From NCBI GenBank assembly GCA_038025085.1, contig CM076148.1, positions 39,300,871-39,364,870 on the forward strand: 64,000 bases of DNA, written 5' to 3'. This DNA comes from Tetragonia tetragonoides. Taxonomy: Eukaryota > Streptophyta > Magnoliopsida > Caryophyllales > Aizoaceae. The position numbers and the translations under genes are program-made. This document shows, piece after piece, positions 36,296 through 46,077 of the stretch. The notes beneath the pieces were generated by a model, which did not search any database, was not told the DNA's origin, and saw nothing but the letters and a program-made list of their open reading frames with translations. Numbering within the stretch: position 1 is the stretch's first letter; every line of letters begins with the position of its first letter.

Positions 36296-37006
36296 TGTTG
36301 GATAAAAGTTTCAAAGTTTGTGAAATAAACTTGTTTTGTGTAAATGGCATTTGTCCCACATTGGTGAGGAAACAAAATGAAACTTGGTTTATATTTGTGG
36401 CTCTCCCTTTAGACTTTGAATAAGAGAAAAGGGGATTGTATGGACCACCACACGCGCGCCGCCGTTCGGTCGGGCGAGTCGGGCTCTGGTGTTGGTTGGT
36501 TTATTATAGTTTTATACAATTTATTTAAATTACATTGGAAATTGTAGTTTCAACAAAGTCTTCCCTCGTTAATTATGTTGGGCATTTACGAAAATGTTTT
36601 GGTCTTCAAAACTGATTGCCCATGGTTTCTATGCAAACTAGTTATTACTATGTACGTTTTCCAGGATTGATTGTGGAGATTACTAAGCTAATCTCTACAA
36701 TAAAATCAGATTTGCAAAACTGATTTAAAAAGGAAAAATCCTCTCTCTTTCTCCATTGATTTTCTACTCTTATAAACTCTCTAAAATATTTTCTGTTTGA
36801 GCAAGTCGGTACTGTTACTCTATCCGTTCACTGTGAGTGCACGCCGTGACCGGAGTTGTGTTAATCCTGGAGGACGACCGCCATTAGAAGCTTGCACCGG
36901 GGCTAGGCGAAATCGTCTTTTAGGACAGTGGTCTGTCCACGGCACAACAAGTGTTTCAAGTAAGATCTTTCTGTTTTGTGATTGAATATACACTATATTT
37001 CCAACA
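36296..37006 (+). repeat. 3' LTR of the outer copia element
   Basis: 711 bp, starting TGTTGGATAAAAG right after GTGGGGGAT and ending CCAACA before GACAC. Just upstream (36240-36295) the polypurine-plus-TGTTGG junction is duplicated: a first, aborted copy GTGGGGGATTGTTGG lies about 47 bases before the real one. Confidence 0.9.
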
Positions 37007-37172
37007 GACACTACTGAACTGAACTGGACACAACGTAACTGAATTGAACACAACTTGATATGTGAGACAAAAAGTATGTTTCTGAACTCAACACCCACTG
37101 AACTGAACTGAACATCATTTAACTGAATTTGAAATCACTGAACTGACCGTATAAGCTCTAACAAACGCACCC

Positions 37173-37905
37173 TTACACGATTACATTTCGGCATCCTTTT
37201 AATGAATGAAATATATTTACCATTTTCCATCAGTTCAATTATGCATCATGAATGTAAATACTCACAGCAATATGACAATACCAACTATTGCCTATAGGCT
37301 ATAGCTAGAAGATGTAGTCTCAAAGGTAGATTTGATGTGGGAAAAGCAAAAGAATAACCGTGGCCGAAAACAACAAAGTTGAGAAGAACCAAAATATGCT
37401 CATGCGTCAACTTATAATAGCAACCCAATTGAAAAATGTGCTTTATCATTGTTATAGCCAATAATAGTATTAGTGGAACATATATTTGGTGGAATCTTTA
37501 TCTGGGCCAAAAATCTGAGGACACTGAAGTTTTCCTTCCTTAAGTCAAATTTTGCATCTCTCATTCTCTCTCCCTCTTTCTCACTCATGTCACGACTCAC
37601 GCGTGCTGTATGGACAGTAGTGATGAAGATTGTCAGAAAAAACATTGTTCATAATAGTAATCCTAATTGATTTATCGTCAAAAGTACTGCTATCATCAAT
37701 TTGATTGCTACTATTAACTTAGATCTTAGGCTTTTATGAGTGGTGTCACCAAGATATTTCACGCGACCCTGTAGCAATTGATCTGTTTACCCCATCAATT
37801 TTCTCTAATTTGATTTCTAGCTAGCTTAATTATCTCTGAGTGTTAAGTGGACTATTATTAAGACCGTCTTATGGTGGGATGAGATGACTTTTGTGGAAAA
37901 AAAAA
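37173..37905. other. Intergenic between the nested copia and the MULE
   Basis: AT-rich; no gene, repeat or RNA was recognised. It ends with nine A at 37897-37905, the probable MULE target duplication. Confidence 0.4.
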
Positions 37906-37966
37906 GGGTGTTACTATTTACCGCCCCTAAATTACTACCTATCGCCCCCCAAATTCCAATTTTGCC
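37906..37966 (+). repeat. Left terminal inverted repeat of the MULE
   Basis: Best-conserved part of the inverted repeat, starting GGGTGTTACTATTTACCGCC and running through the TTCCAATTTTGCCC word. The following CT-rich stretch (to about 38090) is the probable promoter and leader of the transposase gene. Confidence 0.75.
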
Positions 37967-38093
37967 CTTTTTTAAATTTTCACTCATCCTCTCCCTCTCT
38001 AACTCTCACACCAATTCTCCCTCTCTACCACCCACTCTACCACCCACTCTCATACCCAACATTCATCAACATTCACTCAAGCAACGGCCGCGA

Positions 38094-40412
38094 ATGTCTG
38101 CCGGCGACCAGGAAGTGCCGTCGACGGTGGCGGAGGTAAATTTTTTTTTTGCGCATTTTTTTTGCACGGGCGTCTGAAATTTACGACCGATCCATGGTCC
38201 AGGCGTCTGAAATTTCCGCCTAGACCATGGACAGGCCGTAAATTACGGACGCCTGTACCATGGTTTAGTCGTAAATCTCGGAAGCCTAAACCATGGTTCA
38301 GGCGTCTGAGATTTACGCCTGAACCATGGGACAGGCGTCCGTGATTTCCGTTTCTTCCATGGTCCAAACGTAAATTTCAGACGCCTGTCCCTTGGTTCAC
38401 TCGGTTTTGATAGACGTTTGAATTTAAGATTAAGCTAACATTATTTTCGTTGTTTTTGTTAGATTCCTTTGGAGCGGTTCGGTGGTGATGGTGTTGATTA
38501 CAGTACGCATTTCGTCACTGATGAGTTATTTGATAGTGATACAGATGCAATTAATTGGGCAAAATAAATTGCCCTTACTATCGGGTTTGAGTTGATAATT
38601 TCGTCACACAAGAAGAATGGAAGCGTAAAATTGTTAAGATGCAATCGAGGTGAACGCTACAGAGGGGAATTAAGAGACTTAGATACTGCTGCTCGGAAGA
38701 ATTCGAAAACAAAGGCTTGTAAATGTACGTTCCAGTTAAGAGCTCAGCAAGTGTATGGGTCCAGTAGTTGGATGATTGTCACATTGCCTGGGATTAGGGG
38801 TACGCACAACCATGACTTTGCTGTGTTTCCTGAGGGATATCGTCAGATGAGTGGTCTTAGTCCTGGGTCAAAGAAACTCGTTCGTGACATGACTTCGGCA
38901 CAAACAAAGCCATGTGCTATCTTGGCGGCTATTAAGGAAAAATTTTCCGAGGACAATGCAACTAGACGGCATGTGTACAACCACAGAGATCGTATAAGGA
39001 AACTTGATTTTGAAGAGAGAGATGTCATTGGTCAGTTTCATCATTTAGCTGTGGAGAATAAGTACGTACATTGGACAAGAGCCAACCGAGCTACTAATGA
39101 GGTAACTCACGTGTTCATGGCACACCCTACATCAATTCAGTTACTTCGGTCTTTTCCTTGGTTGATTGGCTTAGATTCCACGTACAAAACAAACAAGTAT
39201 AAGATGCCGTTTCTTGAGATAGTGGGTATGACTCCAAGCAATAAGAACTTCCTCATAGCTTATGCCATTATGAAGGATGAGACTCAGGCAAGCTATGCGT
39301 GGGTCTTAGATAAGTTGAGGATGCTTATTGGAAATGATGTACACCCAACAGCAATTTTGACCGATCGTGAGCTAGGGTTGATGACACCTATTAGAGAGAT
39401 ATTTTCCGAGAGTGCCCATTTGCTCTGTACATGGCACATTAACAAAGTCGTTGAAGACAAAGTGTACAGACTTTGTGGAAAAGATAAGCTTGTCGCGCAG
39501 AGGTTCAAGAACGGGAGGTGGAAATTTATCATGGAAGCTTCCACAGAAGCTGAGTACGATAGAGCAGTGCGTATGATGAAGGATAGTTGGAGGAATTACC
39601 CTCACGTGATATCCTATGTAGAGGAGACCTGGCTGAGATACAAAGAGATGTTTGTGGCTGCGTGGACGAATAAGGTGCTACACCTTGGCAACACTACGAC
39701 TTGCAGGGTGGAGAGTGCACATGCCGCGCTAAAACAGTGGTTGAACTCCTCAACTGGAGCTTTGGACAATGTTTGGAACAAGGTCAACAAGTCAATCGAG
39801 TCACAAATAACTGAGATCAAGTACACACTTGAAGACTGCAGAAGACGAAGAAGTGTGATGTACTCGGGTTTCCCATTCAACTATCTGACCGGGTATGTTT
39901 CCCATTACTGCTTAGAAATATTATGGGCTGAGCTGAACAGGATGAGAGAATTGAGTCACCAAGTATTTGACATCAGATCCCGTGTGCGTGTGAGTTGAAA
40001 ACGGCCACGGATACAGGCACGCCAATTAGCTTGAATAGTGTCCACAAATTTTGGCGAACACTCGTTATTAGTGATGCAGTGGAGATAGCTACGCTTGACA
40101 TGACTGAGCATCCATCTGAGGACCATCGATACTTTCACTCTCTCGTCGACGAGGTTAACTCAAGCGACCCGGCAGTTGTGCGCAACATATTTGTCCTTAT
40201 GAATGAGCAGCTTCATCCTGAGGAAGCGAGTTACGTCGAGCCGGAAGCGAACACGACAGTCAGAGATCGACCGAGAGGGAGTTCCTCTACCAGACGTGAT
40301 CCTAGTTCATGGGAGTACTCCCAGAGGGGTCGTGGTCGCCCTAGGTCATCCAATTCGAGCCGCGGGCGTGGTCGTAGCTCATCCTCATCGAGTAACGTCG
40401 TGCGGAGTACTG
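38094..40412 (+). pseudogene. MULE transposase (FAR1/MuDR-type), exons 1-2, with a stop and a frameshift
   Basis: Exon 1 is 38094-38135 (MSAGDQEVPSTVAE); exon 2 runs from 38463 to 40412 after a GT-AG intron, phase 0. Order of domains: a FAR1/WRKY-GCM1-like DNA-binding region with spaced Cys and His (LLRCNRGE, KACKCTFQL, GTHNHDFAV); then the DDE core with Asp in GLDSTYKTN (near 39174), Asp in ILTDRELGLM (near 39363), LLCTWHINK, and Glu in CRVESAHAALK (near 39711). A SWIM-type zinc finger follows (HQIPCACEL, near 39971-39997), then an Arg/Ser/Gly-rich linker. Two lesions: an in-frame TAA at 38565-38567 (after DAINWAK, where the frame otherwise continues), and a frameshift of one missing or two extra bases just before 39971 in the zinc finger. 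Without them the product would be about 870 residues including the OTU exon. Transposase would bind the terminal repeats and cut and paste the element. Confidence 0.85.
38162..38395. repeat. CCATGG-rich minisatellite in transposase intron 1
   Basis: About six degenerate units of 36-42 bases, each with a CCATGG palindrome next to AGGCGTCTGAAATTTACG-like or inverted versions of that word. Units alternate orientation, so the array can fold into several hairpins. Short frames through it are repeat artefacts. Confidence 0.7.
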
Positions 40413-40506
40413 GTATGAAAACCCATAATTTATTAACATGTACATAATGTTGTTAATTACTTTTTGATAAGTACTATTAATGACTTTCTATTATATTGTC
40501 TTGCAG

Positions 40507-41129
40507 CTGGACACGCAATAGATATCACTGAATTCTATCATGTTAACAAAATTCCGGGAATCATCATACCTTTCATTGAAGGATATCTCGATGTGCTTGG
40601 GGATGGTAATTGCGGTTTCCGTGTCATTGCGGACTACGTTTTCGGAGACCAAGAGCAATGGCGATTGACGAGAGTTTGCATTGCACACGAACTCTTAGCT
40701 AACCGAGCATTGTACGAAAACATATACGTTGAAGGGGTCGACGCTGGTTACCGCCGTATTATGTGGGACGGAGGTGCGTGTAACGATGATCACTGGATGA
40801 TAGTAGTTGAGGATTTGTTCCCGATTGCCAACCTCTTCAATGCAGCGATTATGTTATTCGGATACGGCAGCGGAAAGGGGTTATATTCTTGTTACACAGT
40901 GCTACCGTTGCAAGCACCTTCGACTGCTACACATCCAAGTAGGGAAATTGTCATAGCTCATTTAGGTGATTCGTACATGCATTATATCCGTCTGAATTTA
41001 GCCTCAGATTTCCCTGTTCCTCCGATATGCGCAGCATGGTTTACTTCCCGTTCTGATAGTGTCGCTGGTTGGGAGAAAATGTATGTTAGGCGAAGAGCAC
41101 ATTGGGATCGTTTAGCGAGGTCGACGTAA
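40507..41129 (+). CDS. OTU-like cysteine protease domain, exon 3 of the MULE transposase gene
   Basis: The exon follows a GT-AG intron (40413-40506), and its phase (ACT G | CT GGA) continues the transposase frame, so it is read as the C-terminus of the transposase rather than a separate gene. It encodes 206 residues. LGDGNCGFRVIADYVFG holds the OTU Asp-Gly-Asn-Cys motif with the candidate nucleophile (codon at 40611). Later YMHYIRL supplies the candidate catalytic His (codon at 40980). OTU proteases cleave ubiquitin and related chains. A MULE with a cysteine-protease partner recalls the Kaonashi MULEs that carry ULP1-like SUMO proteases, but this fold is OTU-like. The exon is uninterrupted, unlike the rest of the gene. 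Confidence 0.8.
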
Positions 41130-41366
41130 TTGAATGTTTTGCGTGATTGTTATATTTTTCTACTTATATCATTGTCACATTTTTGTGTGATTGTTATATT
41201 TTGCCCCTTATATTTTTTCGTGATTATTGGAGTTAAATAAAACAACAAATTACAATAAAACAAAAAAAGGTGAATAAGAAACAACAAATTACAATAACAC
41301 AAATAAATAACAATAACAATGAAACTCTTATATAAATATATAACAAATTCATCTAGGGTCAATACA
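41130..41366. other. Convergent intergenic spacer of the MULE
   Basis: 237 bases between two converging stops. It contains GTGATTGTTATATTTT twice (near 41142 and 41187) and AACAAATTACAATAA twice (near 41244 and 41283). Likely shared 3' end region. No gene. Confidence 0.5.
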
Positions 41367-43331
41367 TCATTTGGCAGCCCGCCAATCTCTCATATACTCG
41401 TCCATAATCGATCGAGAACCTTCCGCTTGCTCCGGAGGAATCAAACTAATAAAAGACTCAGCTGCGACGGCTAGACGATTCACCCACTGCAAAAAAGTAA
41501 CAATGAGTGTGAGTTCAGAGATATGTAATACGTAAAAATATATATATTTTAGTTAATCACTTACATAATCGCTGTTGGATCGTGGAGGAATCACAGAAAC
41601 AGGTGCTGCATCGTCACGTATCAGCAGAGGGTGGGAGTGACGGTAGTACCATGCGAGGTAGTCATCCGTACATGCGGTGGGATCTGACGTGGATGCCTGA
41701 AACCCATGGAGACCAAGAATGTAAAATCCCGGGAACATACCCCAGGCATCAGATGACATCCGTACGGGGTAGACAACCTTGTACGAACGACTGCTCCATG
41801 ACCTGATCGCTTTCTCTGGCCTAGTGATCGGGAAAGGGATACTCTGTACGTACCCGATTTGTCGTAAACAACGAGCAGGCATGTACGGTTCGATAATATC
41901 CCGATACCGTAGCCACCCCATGAATACAGTCCTCGGTACAGATACAACCGGGTCAGAACCGTACGGCAGCCACACCACCTACGTAGAAATGTTGAAAGTT
42001 ACGGTGAAGTAAAAAAAACATAGCAAACAACGAAATAAATCATGAACACCGATAACTAAATGACGTACCTCTAGCGCTCGCAGCTGATCCAAGCGTCTAT
42101 GTAAGGAGTGCAGTCGAACCACGTCCTTGCCCTCAGCCTGGGCACTCCATACGGACGCACGGGGAGCCTCGTCGTCCCCGACAACCATCCGCTCCCGCTG
42201 AGGTCGGAAGCAGGGAAAGTACTCGTATATCCATGCCTGGAGGAGAGTTAGGCATCCGCAGATGCCCTGAGAATCCCCGCGACTAGCTATACCGAGCTGA
42301 CGATATAGGAAGGCGAGGGCAGCAGATCCCCAAGAGAACTCACGCGCCGTTCCGACACCGTCCATCACCTCCAACACGCAGGAGGGTCTAATACGGTTAC
42401 CACTCTTGTCGACAAACAAGGTGGATCCAATAAGTAACCACATCCAAGCTATCGCCTGGTTGTCCTCCATTCGGTCACGGCAAAGGTCAAAAATCGACTC
42501 CGTGAGGACCCCACCGCCCTGCCAGTAGCTAAACATCAGTTCATCTCGGGTGACCCCGAGAACCTCTATGGCCGTCGTCTGCAGCTGCCCATCCCGTCCC
42601 TCACTGGAAACGAGCTGTCCCTCTACAGGAATCCGAAGAATATGCCATACATCGTGCAACATGATCGTCATCTCTCCGAACGGCATGTGGAACGAGTTCG
42701 TATCCGACTGCCACCTTTCAACGAATGCAGATATCAGGGGGAAGTCAATATGTCTGAACATAATGTCTGTCAGGTGTGATAACCCAGTCCCCTCGATCTT
42801 GGCCCTCAGCTCGGCCGATATCTCCGCTCGCCACTGACTCAGCCGCTGACAGACACTGAATCGGTTCTGACACTTCAAGAGACCCCTCGTCTCTCCATTC
42901 CACATACGAGACGCTACGTGGCCCAGGAAGCTCGGTATGACGCTATCATCCACCGGCCCACCGGGCACAGGCCCTGTAACAAACCACGTAGTGTCGTCCT
43001 CCGCTCTAGATCGTTTGCTAGTACTGGACGACCCAGTACTAACAAACCTACCGCCTCTGCCCTTCACCACGCGCCAATCTGAGGATGATTCGTCGCCAAT
43101 CTGATCATCGTCCAAAAACTGATCCCCGGAGTAGAAATCGCTAGTTTCGTAATCGTGTTGCTCAGCAGTCATCTCCCTCATCCGAACTGCCTCTCTCTGT
43201 CTCCGTACAGAGGCATCAATCCCGCGCGTCCTCGTGTGACGCGGTCCTGAACCAGCTAGTTCACTAAATAACCTCGGCACCGATTTACCAGCTCCTCCCC
43301 TCTATCATTTCACATTTTTAATTAATTAAAC

Positions 43332-43418
<87 letters not shown>

Positions 43419-43771
43419 TTTTTTTTTTTGTGTCGGTCGTCTGCCGATCTCGACTCACCCTTGGGTGAGTCGTCTGTCGATCTCGACTCCCCAAGGGTGA
43501 GTCATCTGTAGCAGACGACTCACCCTTGGGGAGTCGAGATCGACAGACGACTGTCGAGATCGGCAGACGACCGACACAAAAAAAAAAAAACAATCAACAC
43601 AAATTCAATTCATGGTCATGGTCGCGATTCAATTCAAGGCAAAAAAAATTCAATTCAAAAATTCAATTCAAGGCAAAAAAAATTCCGAAAAGTTACCCCC
43701 CCGCCGCGATGCTCATGGTCGCCGCCTCCCTCGCCGTCGAAGCCTCTGCCGCTGCCGCTAGCCCCTGACAT
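41367..43771 (-). CDS. Plant mobile domain (PMD) protein, four exons, inside the MULE
   Basis: Exons on the minus strand: 43771-43697 (25 codons, MSGASGSGRG...), 43301-42069 (411 codons), 41978-41565 (138 codons), 41486-41367 (39 codons plus stop). All introns are GT-AG in phase 0, giving 613 residues without a stop. An acidic and Arg-rich N-terminus is followed by the PMD core: SHLTDIMFRHIDFPLISAFV, SFHMPFGEMTIMLHDVWHIL, GSAALAFLYRQLGIASRG, GCLTLLQAWIYEYFP. Further on is VVWLPYGSDPV. PMD proteins include the Arabidopsis MAIN/MAIL1 silencing factors and many transposon-encoded relatives (family knowledge). The start was chosen because the ATG exon lies in the right terminal repeat region and splices in phase to an exon whose open frame has no earlier ATG; a fallback start is ATG 43181. 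Convergent with the transposase-OTU gene. Confidence 0.8.
43332..43417. repeat. (TAA)n microsatellite in PMD intron 1
   Basis: About 29 uninterrupted AAT/TAA units, followed directly by the T run of the large palindrome. Confidence 0.9.
43418..43589. repeat. Large near-perfect palindrome in PMD intron 1
   Basis: The left arm runs 43418-43503 and the right arm 43515-43589, around a loop of about a dozen bases (ATCTGTAGCAGA). Both arms contain GTGTCGGTCGTCTGCCGATC and GTCTGTCGATCTCGACTCCC (in the right arm as reverse complements) and pair without mismatch, except for a roughly 13-base insert, itself palindromic (TCACCCTTGGGTGA), in the left arm. Even the flanking 12 T and 12 A pair. Confidence 0.85.
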
Positions 43772-43900
43772 TCCGTTGTGATGGTGGTGGTGGTGCCGTG
43801 AGTGGTGGTGAGGATGAGTGAGAGTGAGTGAGGAAGAGAGGAAGGATGAGTGAGAGTGAGTGAGGAAGAGAGGAAAGATGAGTGAGTGAGAGTGAGTGAG

Positions 43901-43961
43901 GGCAAAATTGGAATTTGTGGGGGCGGTAGGTAGTAATTTGGGGCGGTATTTAGCAATTCAC
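43901..43961 (-). repeat. Right terminal inverted repeat of the MULE
   Basis: Mirror of 37906-37966. Adjacent inward sequence (43790-43890) is a GAGTGAGTGAGG-rich tandem stretch, giving a CT-rich leader for the PMD gene on the minus strand. Confidence 0.75.
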
Positions 43962-45869
43962 AAAAAAAAAAAAGATAATTGTATATCAAAAGCAAACACC
44001 CTTACTCTTCATACAAGTTACCCTGTTCTACCGTGTGATGGTCATATACAAGATTTATTGATTATCTTACTGCTGATTACTGTGATATATAATTGGAAGT
44101 TGAAATTTCTACCCCTCAATGATTAATCACTTGATTAATTAGTGCTTCAACTACTAAAAGATGTTGAACCAGTAGATTTTACTAAATTGGATAATCATCT
44201 CAATGTCCCATATCGACCTCACTCTGTTCCAATTTCCAAAATACCTGTTCTAGTTGGCCTATTTAAAATCAACAGGTTACTGGTTGTAATATTTTGTGCA
44301 CAGAATATAGTTTGTTTTCTTAAATTATGAAAAGTCATAACTAAACTAAACTAAATTAAATTATACTTGTACGAGACTACAAGACTTTCCTAATGAGACA
44401 GAATGACTTTTCATAGAAATAGTAATAACTTATGGGTGGAAAAGTTACATATAATCCCTTTTTGTGGAGAAATTACATCATTACCGTCTCATATGAGACT
44501 TGCTCAATATAATCAGTAGCACAATAACATTCGTGGTGGTTTAAACTTTGAGTTTTCAATTATTTTGAAAACTAAAATTAAATTTTTTAAAACAACAAAT
44601 TTTGGTTTTTCATCTTCTTTTCCAATTTTGAAAATTACGTAGACAACTACGTGGAAAAAATTTCATCAACGACAACGAAATTTTACCAAGAGAAAATAAA
44701 ATTTTCAAATTAAAAATTTACAACTCGCAACCCTTCCAAACAGATTTATTCTCCACTTATATCATTGGGTATAACGTTAAATGTAAACATCCGTTATCAC
44801 CAAGCAAAGACATAGGGCGTTACACTAAAATAAATCTCCTATAAAATTGTGTATATATACACAAAGACACACAGTAACGCATTGAAATTGTCAAAGTATG
44901 ACATAAGAGAGGTACTATATCATGGAAGATGGTGGTCCCAAAAGTTTACAGGAAATGAAAAGGGTCCATCGAGATTCTATGCTTTTCTTTTTTGTTTATG
45001 GAGTTACGTTGCTTGTGACATTCTTCACTCTTCCACAACCTAAGCCAATCAATCAAAGTTTAAGATCTCTAAGCAAACAAAACAATGTTTTCATAAATCA
45101 CAAAAGGATTATTATATTTAATTAATATTAATTAAAGTGCAAGGTTGTTGTCATTTTAACCTCATTCAACCGACAGCTTAGCTTCTACAATTCCTGGTTT
45201 GTTTTCAACCGCCGCACTTTCATTAGCTTTGCTACATTTTTTAAAGGTTGGACCAATTACGGCACACCTTAGCTATAGCCAGTCACATTAGGGTTAGAGC
45301 ATGTTGCATGTTTATTCTTCTTCTATTAGAACTTAGAAGATGATCATTGATTTTTGTTTTCCATCTAACTATTTAATTAGTTTCCTAAGTGATTTACTAA
45401 TCGCTCTTAGCATTGATTCATAAAATGGATTTCTAAACATATACTCTCTATTTTGGATAATAATAATAGAAACTGCGCTATTATACAAACGGGAAATAAG
45501 TATAAATAGAAAACAGAGCCGGGACAAAAAATTTCATATAAATAAATTAAATGTGAAACTCAAAAACACATACTAGAATAGAAGGATAAAACTTACACCA
45601 ATAAGCCGAGGTCCCAAATAATTTAAAGTTATGTTAAGCCTCTTATGAGTACATGATAATTATATCGAATGCACATAAATACCAAACCACTAAGCATTGT
45701 TAACGAAACTAAAATATCTATCTTCACTTACCTCGTATATCTTATACTCAACTTAGTTAAGAGGAAAATTGGTAATTCATTCTTTGCATATGTCTTTGTT
45801 TTGAAGCTCCTAAACCAAATCTATCTGAACACACAACTTAAAAATGTGTGACGATAAACAATACAATCT

Positions 45870-46077
45870 AATCAAGATGGGTTGGTGTAGTGGTTCAGCA
45901 CTTCATCCCTTAAACAAGTGGTTGGGGGTTCGAATCCCAACTCTTGCGAATGGAAAAAATCCCTTGGCCAGCCCTCTACCGCTTAGTGCGCTGACAGTTG
46001 GGGCGAGGGGATTAGTCACTGTGGTCGACAGTGGGATATCCTTAGCAAAGACCAAAAAAAAAATAAAAAAAAAAAAT
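45870..46077 (+). mobile_element. tRNA-derived SINE with target duplication
   Basis: An A-box-like GGTTGGTGTAGTGGTTC and a B box GGTTCGAATCC (45927-45937) are followed by a non-tRNA body and an A-rich tail ending near 46077. AATACAATCT occurs at 45860-45869 and 46075-46084, a 10-base target duplication. A second, more diverged copy is at 52150-52332. Confidence 0.75.

Larger units (their letters stand above)
28625..37006 (+). mobile_element. Ty1-copia element with LTR pair and decayed interior
   Basis: LTRs at 28625-29317 and 36296-37006 both begin TGTTGGATAAAAG and end ATATTTCCAACA. The insertion is flanked by GACAC at 28620-28624 and 37007-37011. A polypurine stretch GTGGGGGAT precedes the 3' LTR. 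The interior keeps only a broken pol (about 33640-35715); no gag is recognisable between 29318 and 30632. A second copia element (30633-32387) lies inside it. By eye the two LTRs differ by about fifteen substitutions and three indels over roughly 690 bases, so insertion was fairly recent although the coding part is badly decayed. Confidence 0.9.
28560..37172. mobile_element. GAACTGAACT-family MITE, copy B, split by a copia insertion
   Basis: The MITE ends are GGGTGCGTTTGTTA (28560-28573) and its reverse complement TAACAAACGCACCC (37159-37172). The MITE sequence itself is only 28560-28624 plus 37012-37172. Everything between is the copia element inserted with a GACAC duplication. Joined, it resembles copy A at 5059-5286. 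Confidence 0.65.
37906..43961. mobile_element. Mutator-like element (MULE) with transposase-OTU and PMD genes
   Basis: Ends at 37906 and 43961 are inverted repeats: the left reads ACCGCCCCTAAATTACTACC, the reverse complement of the right reads ACCGCCCCAAATTACTACC. Similarity of about 85% by eye extends some 60 bases, through CAAATTCCAATTTTGCCC, then fades into CT-rich leaders. Nine A on the left (37897-37905) and twelve A on the right fit a 9-bp MULE target duplication, though homopolymers make this weak. Inside are two convergent genes: a transposase with a C-terminal OTU-like domain (38094-41129, plus) and a plant mobile domain gene (43771-41367, minus). Each gene's first short exon lies just inside a terminal repeat and is followed by a repeat-laden intron. 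This is a near-complete autonomous-type element of about 6.06 kb, but its transposase is damaged. Confidence 0.85.

Noticed and set aside
38162..38344. Open frames through the transposase intron on both strands
   Set aside because: They arise from the minisatellite unit and lie between well-phased splice sites.
40203..40418. 71-codon frame overlapping the transposase linker
   Set aside because: Alternative frame within the Arg/Ser/Gly-rich linker of the transposase gene.
43181..43280. GTG or internal ATG as the start of the PMD protein
   Set aside because: An upstream ATG exon at 43771-43697 splices in phase into the same frame, so these internal starts are less likely; 43181 is kept as fallback.
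43332..43589. Repeat cluster as a CRISPR array
   Set aside because: It is a plant microsatellite plus a single palindrome, without regularly spaced direct repeats.
45927..45937. B box GGTTCGAATCC as a possible tRNA gene
   Set aside because: No tRNA-length cloverleaf can be formed, and the body continues to an A-rich tail with a target duplication, so it is a SINE.
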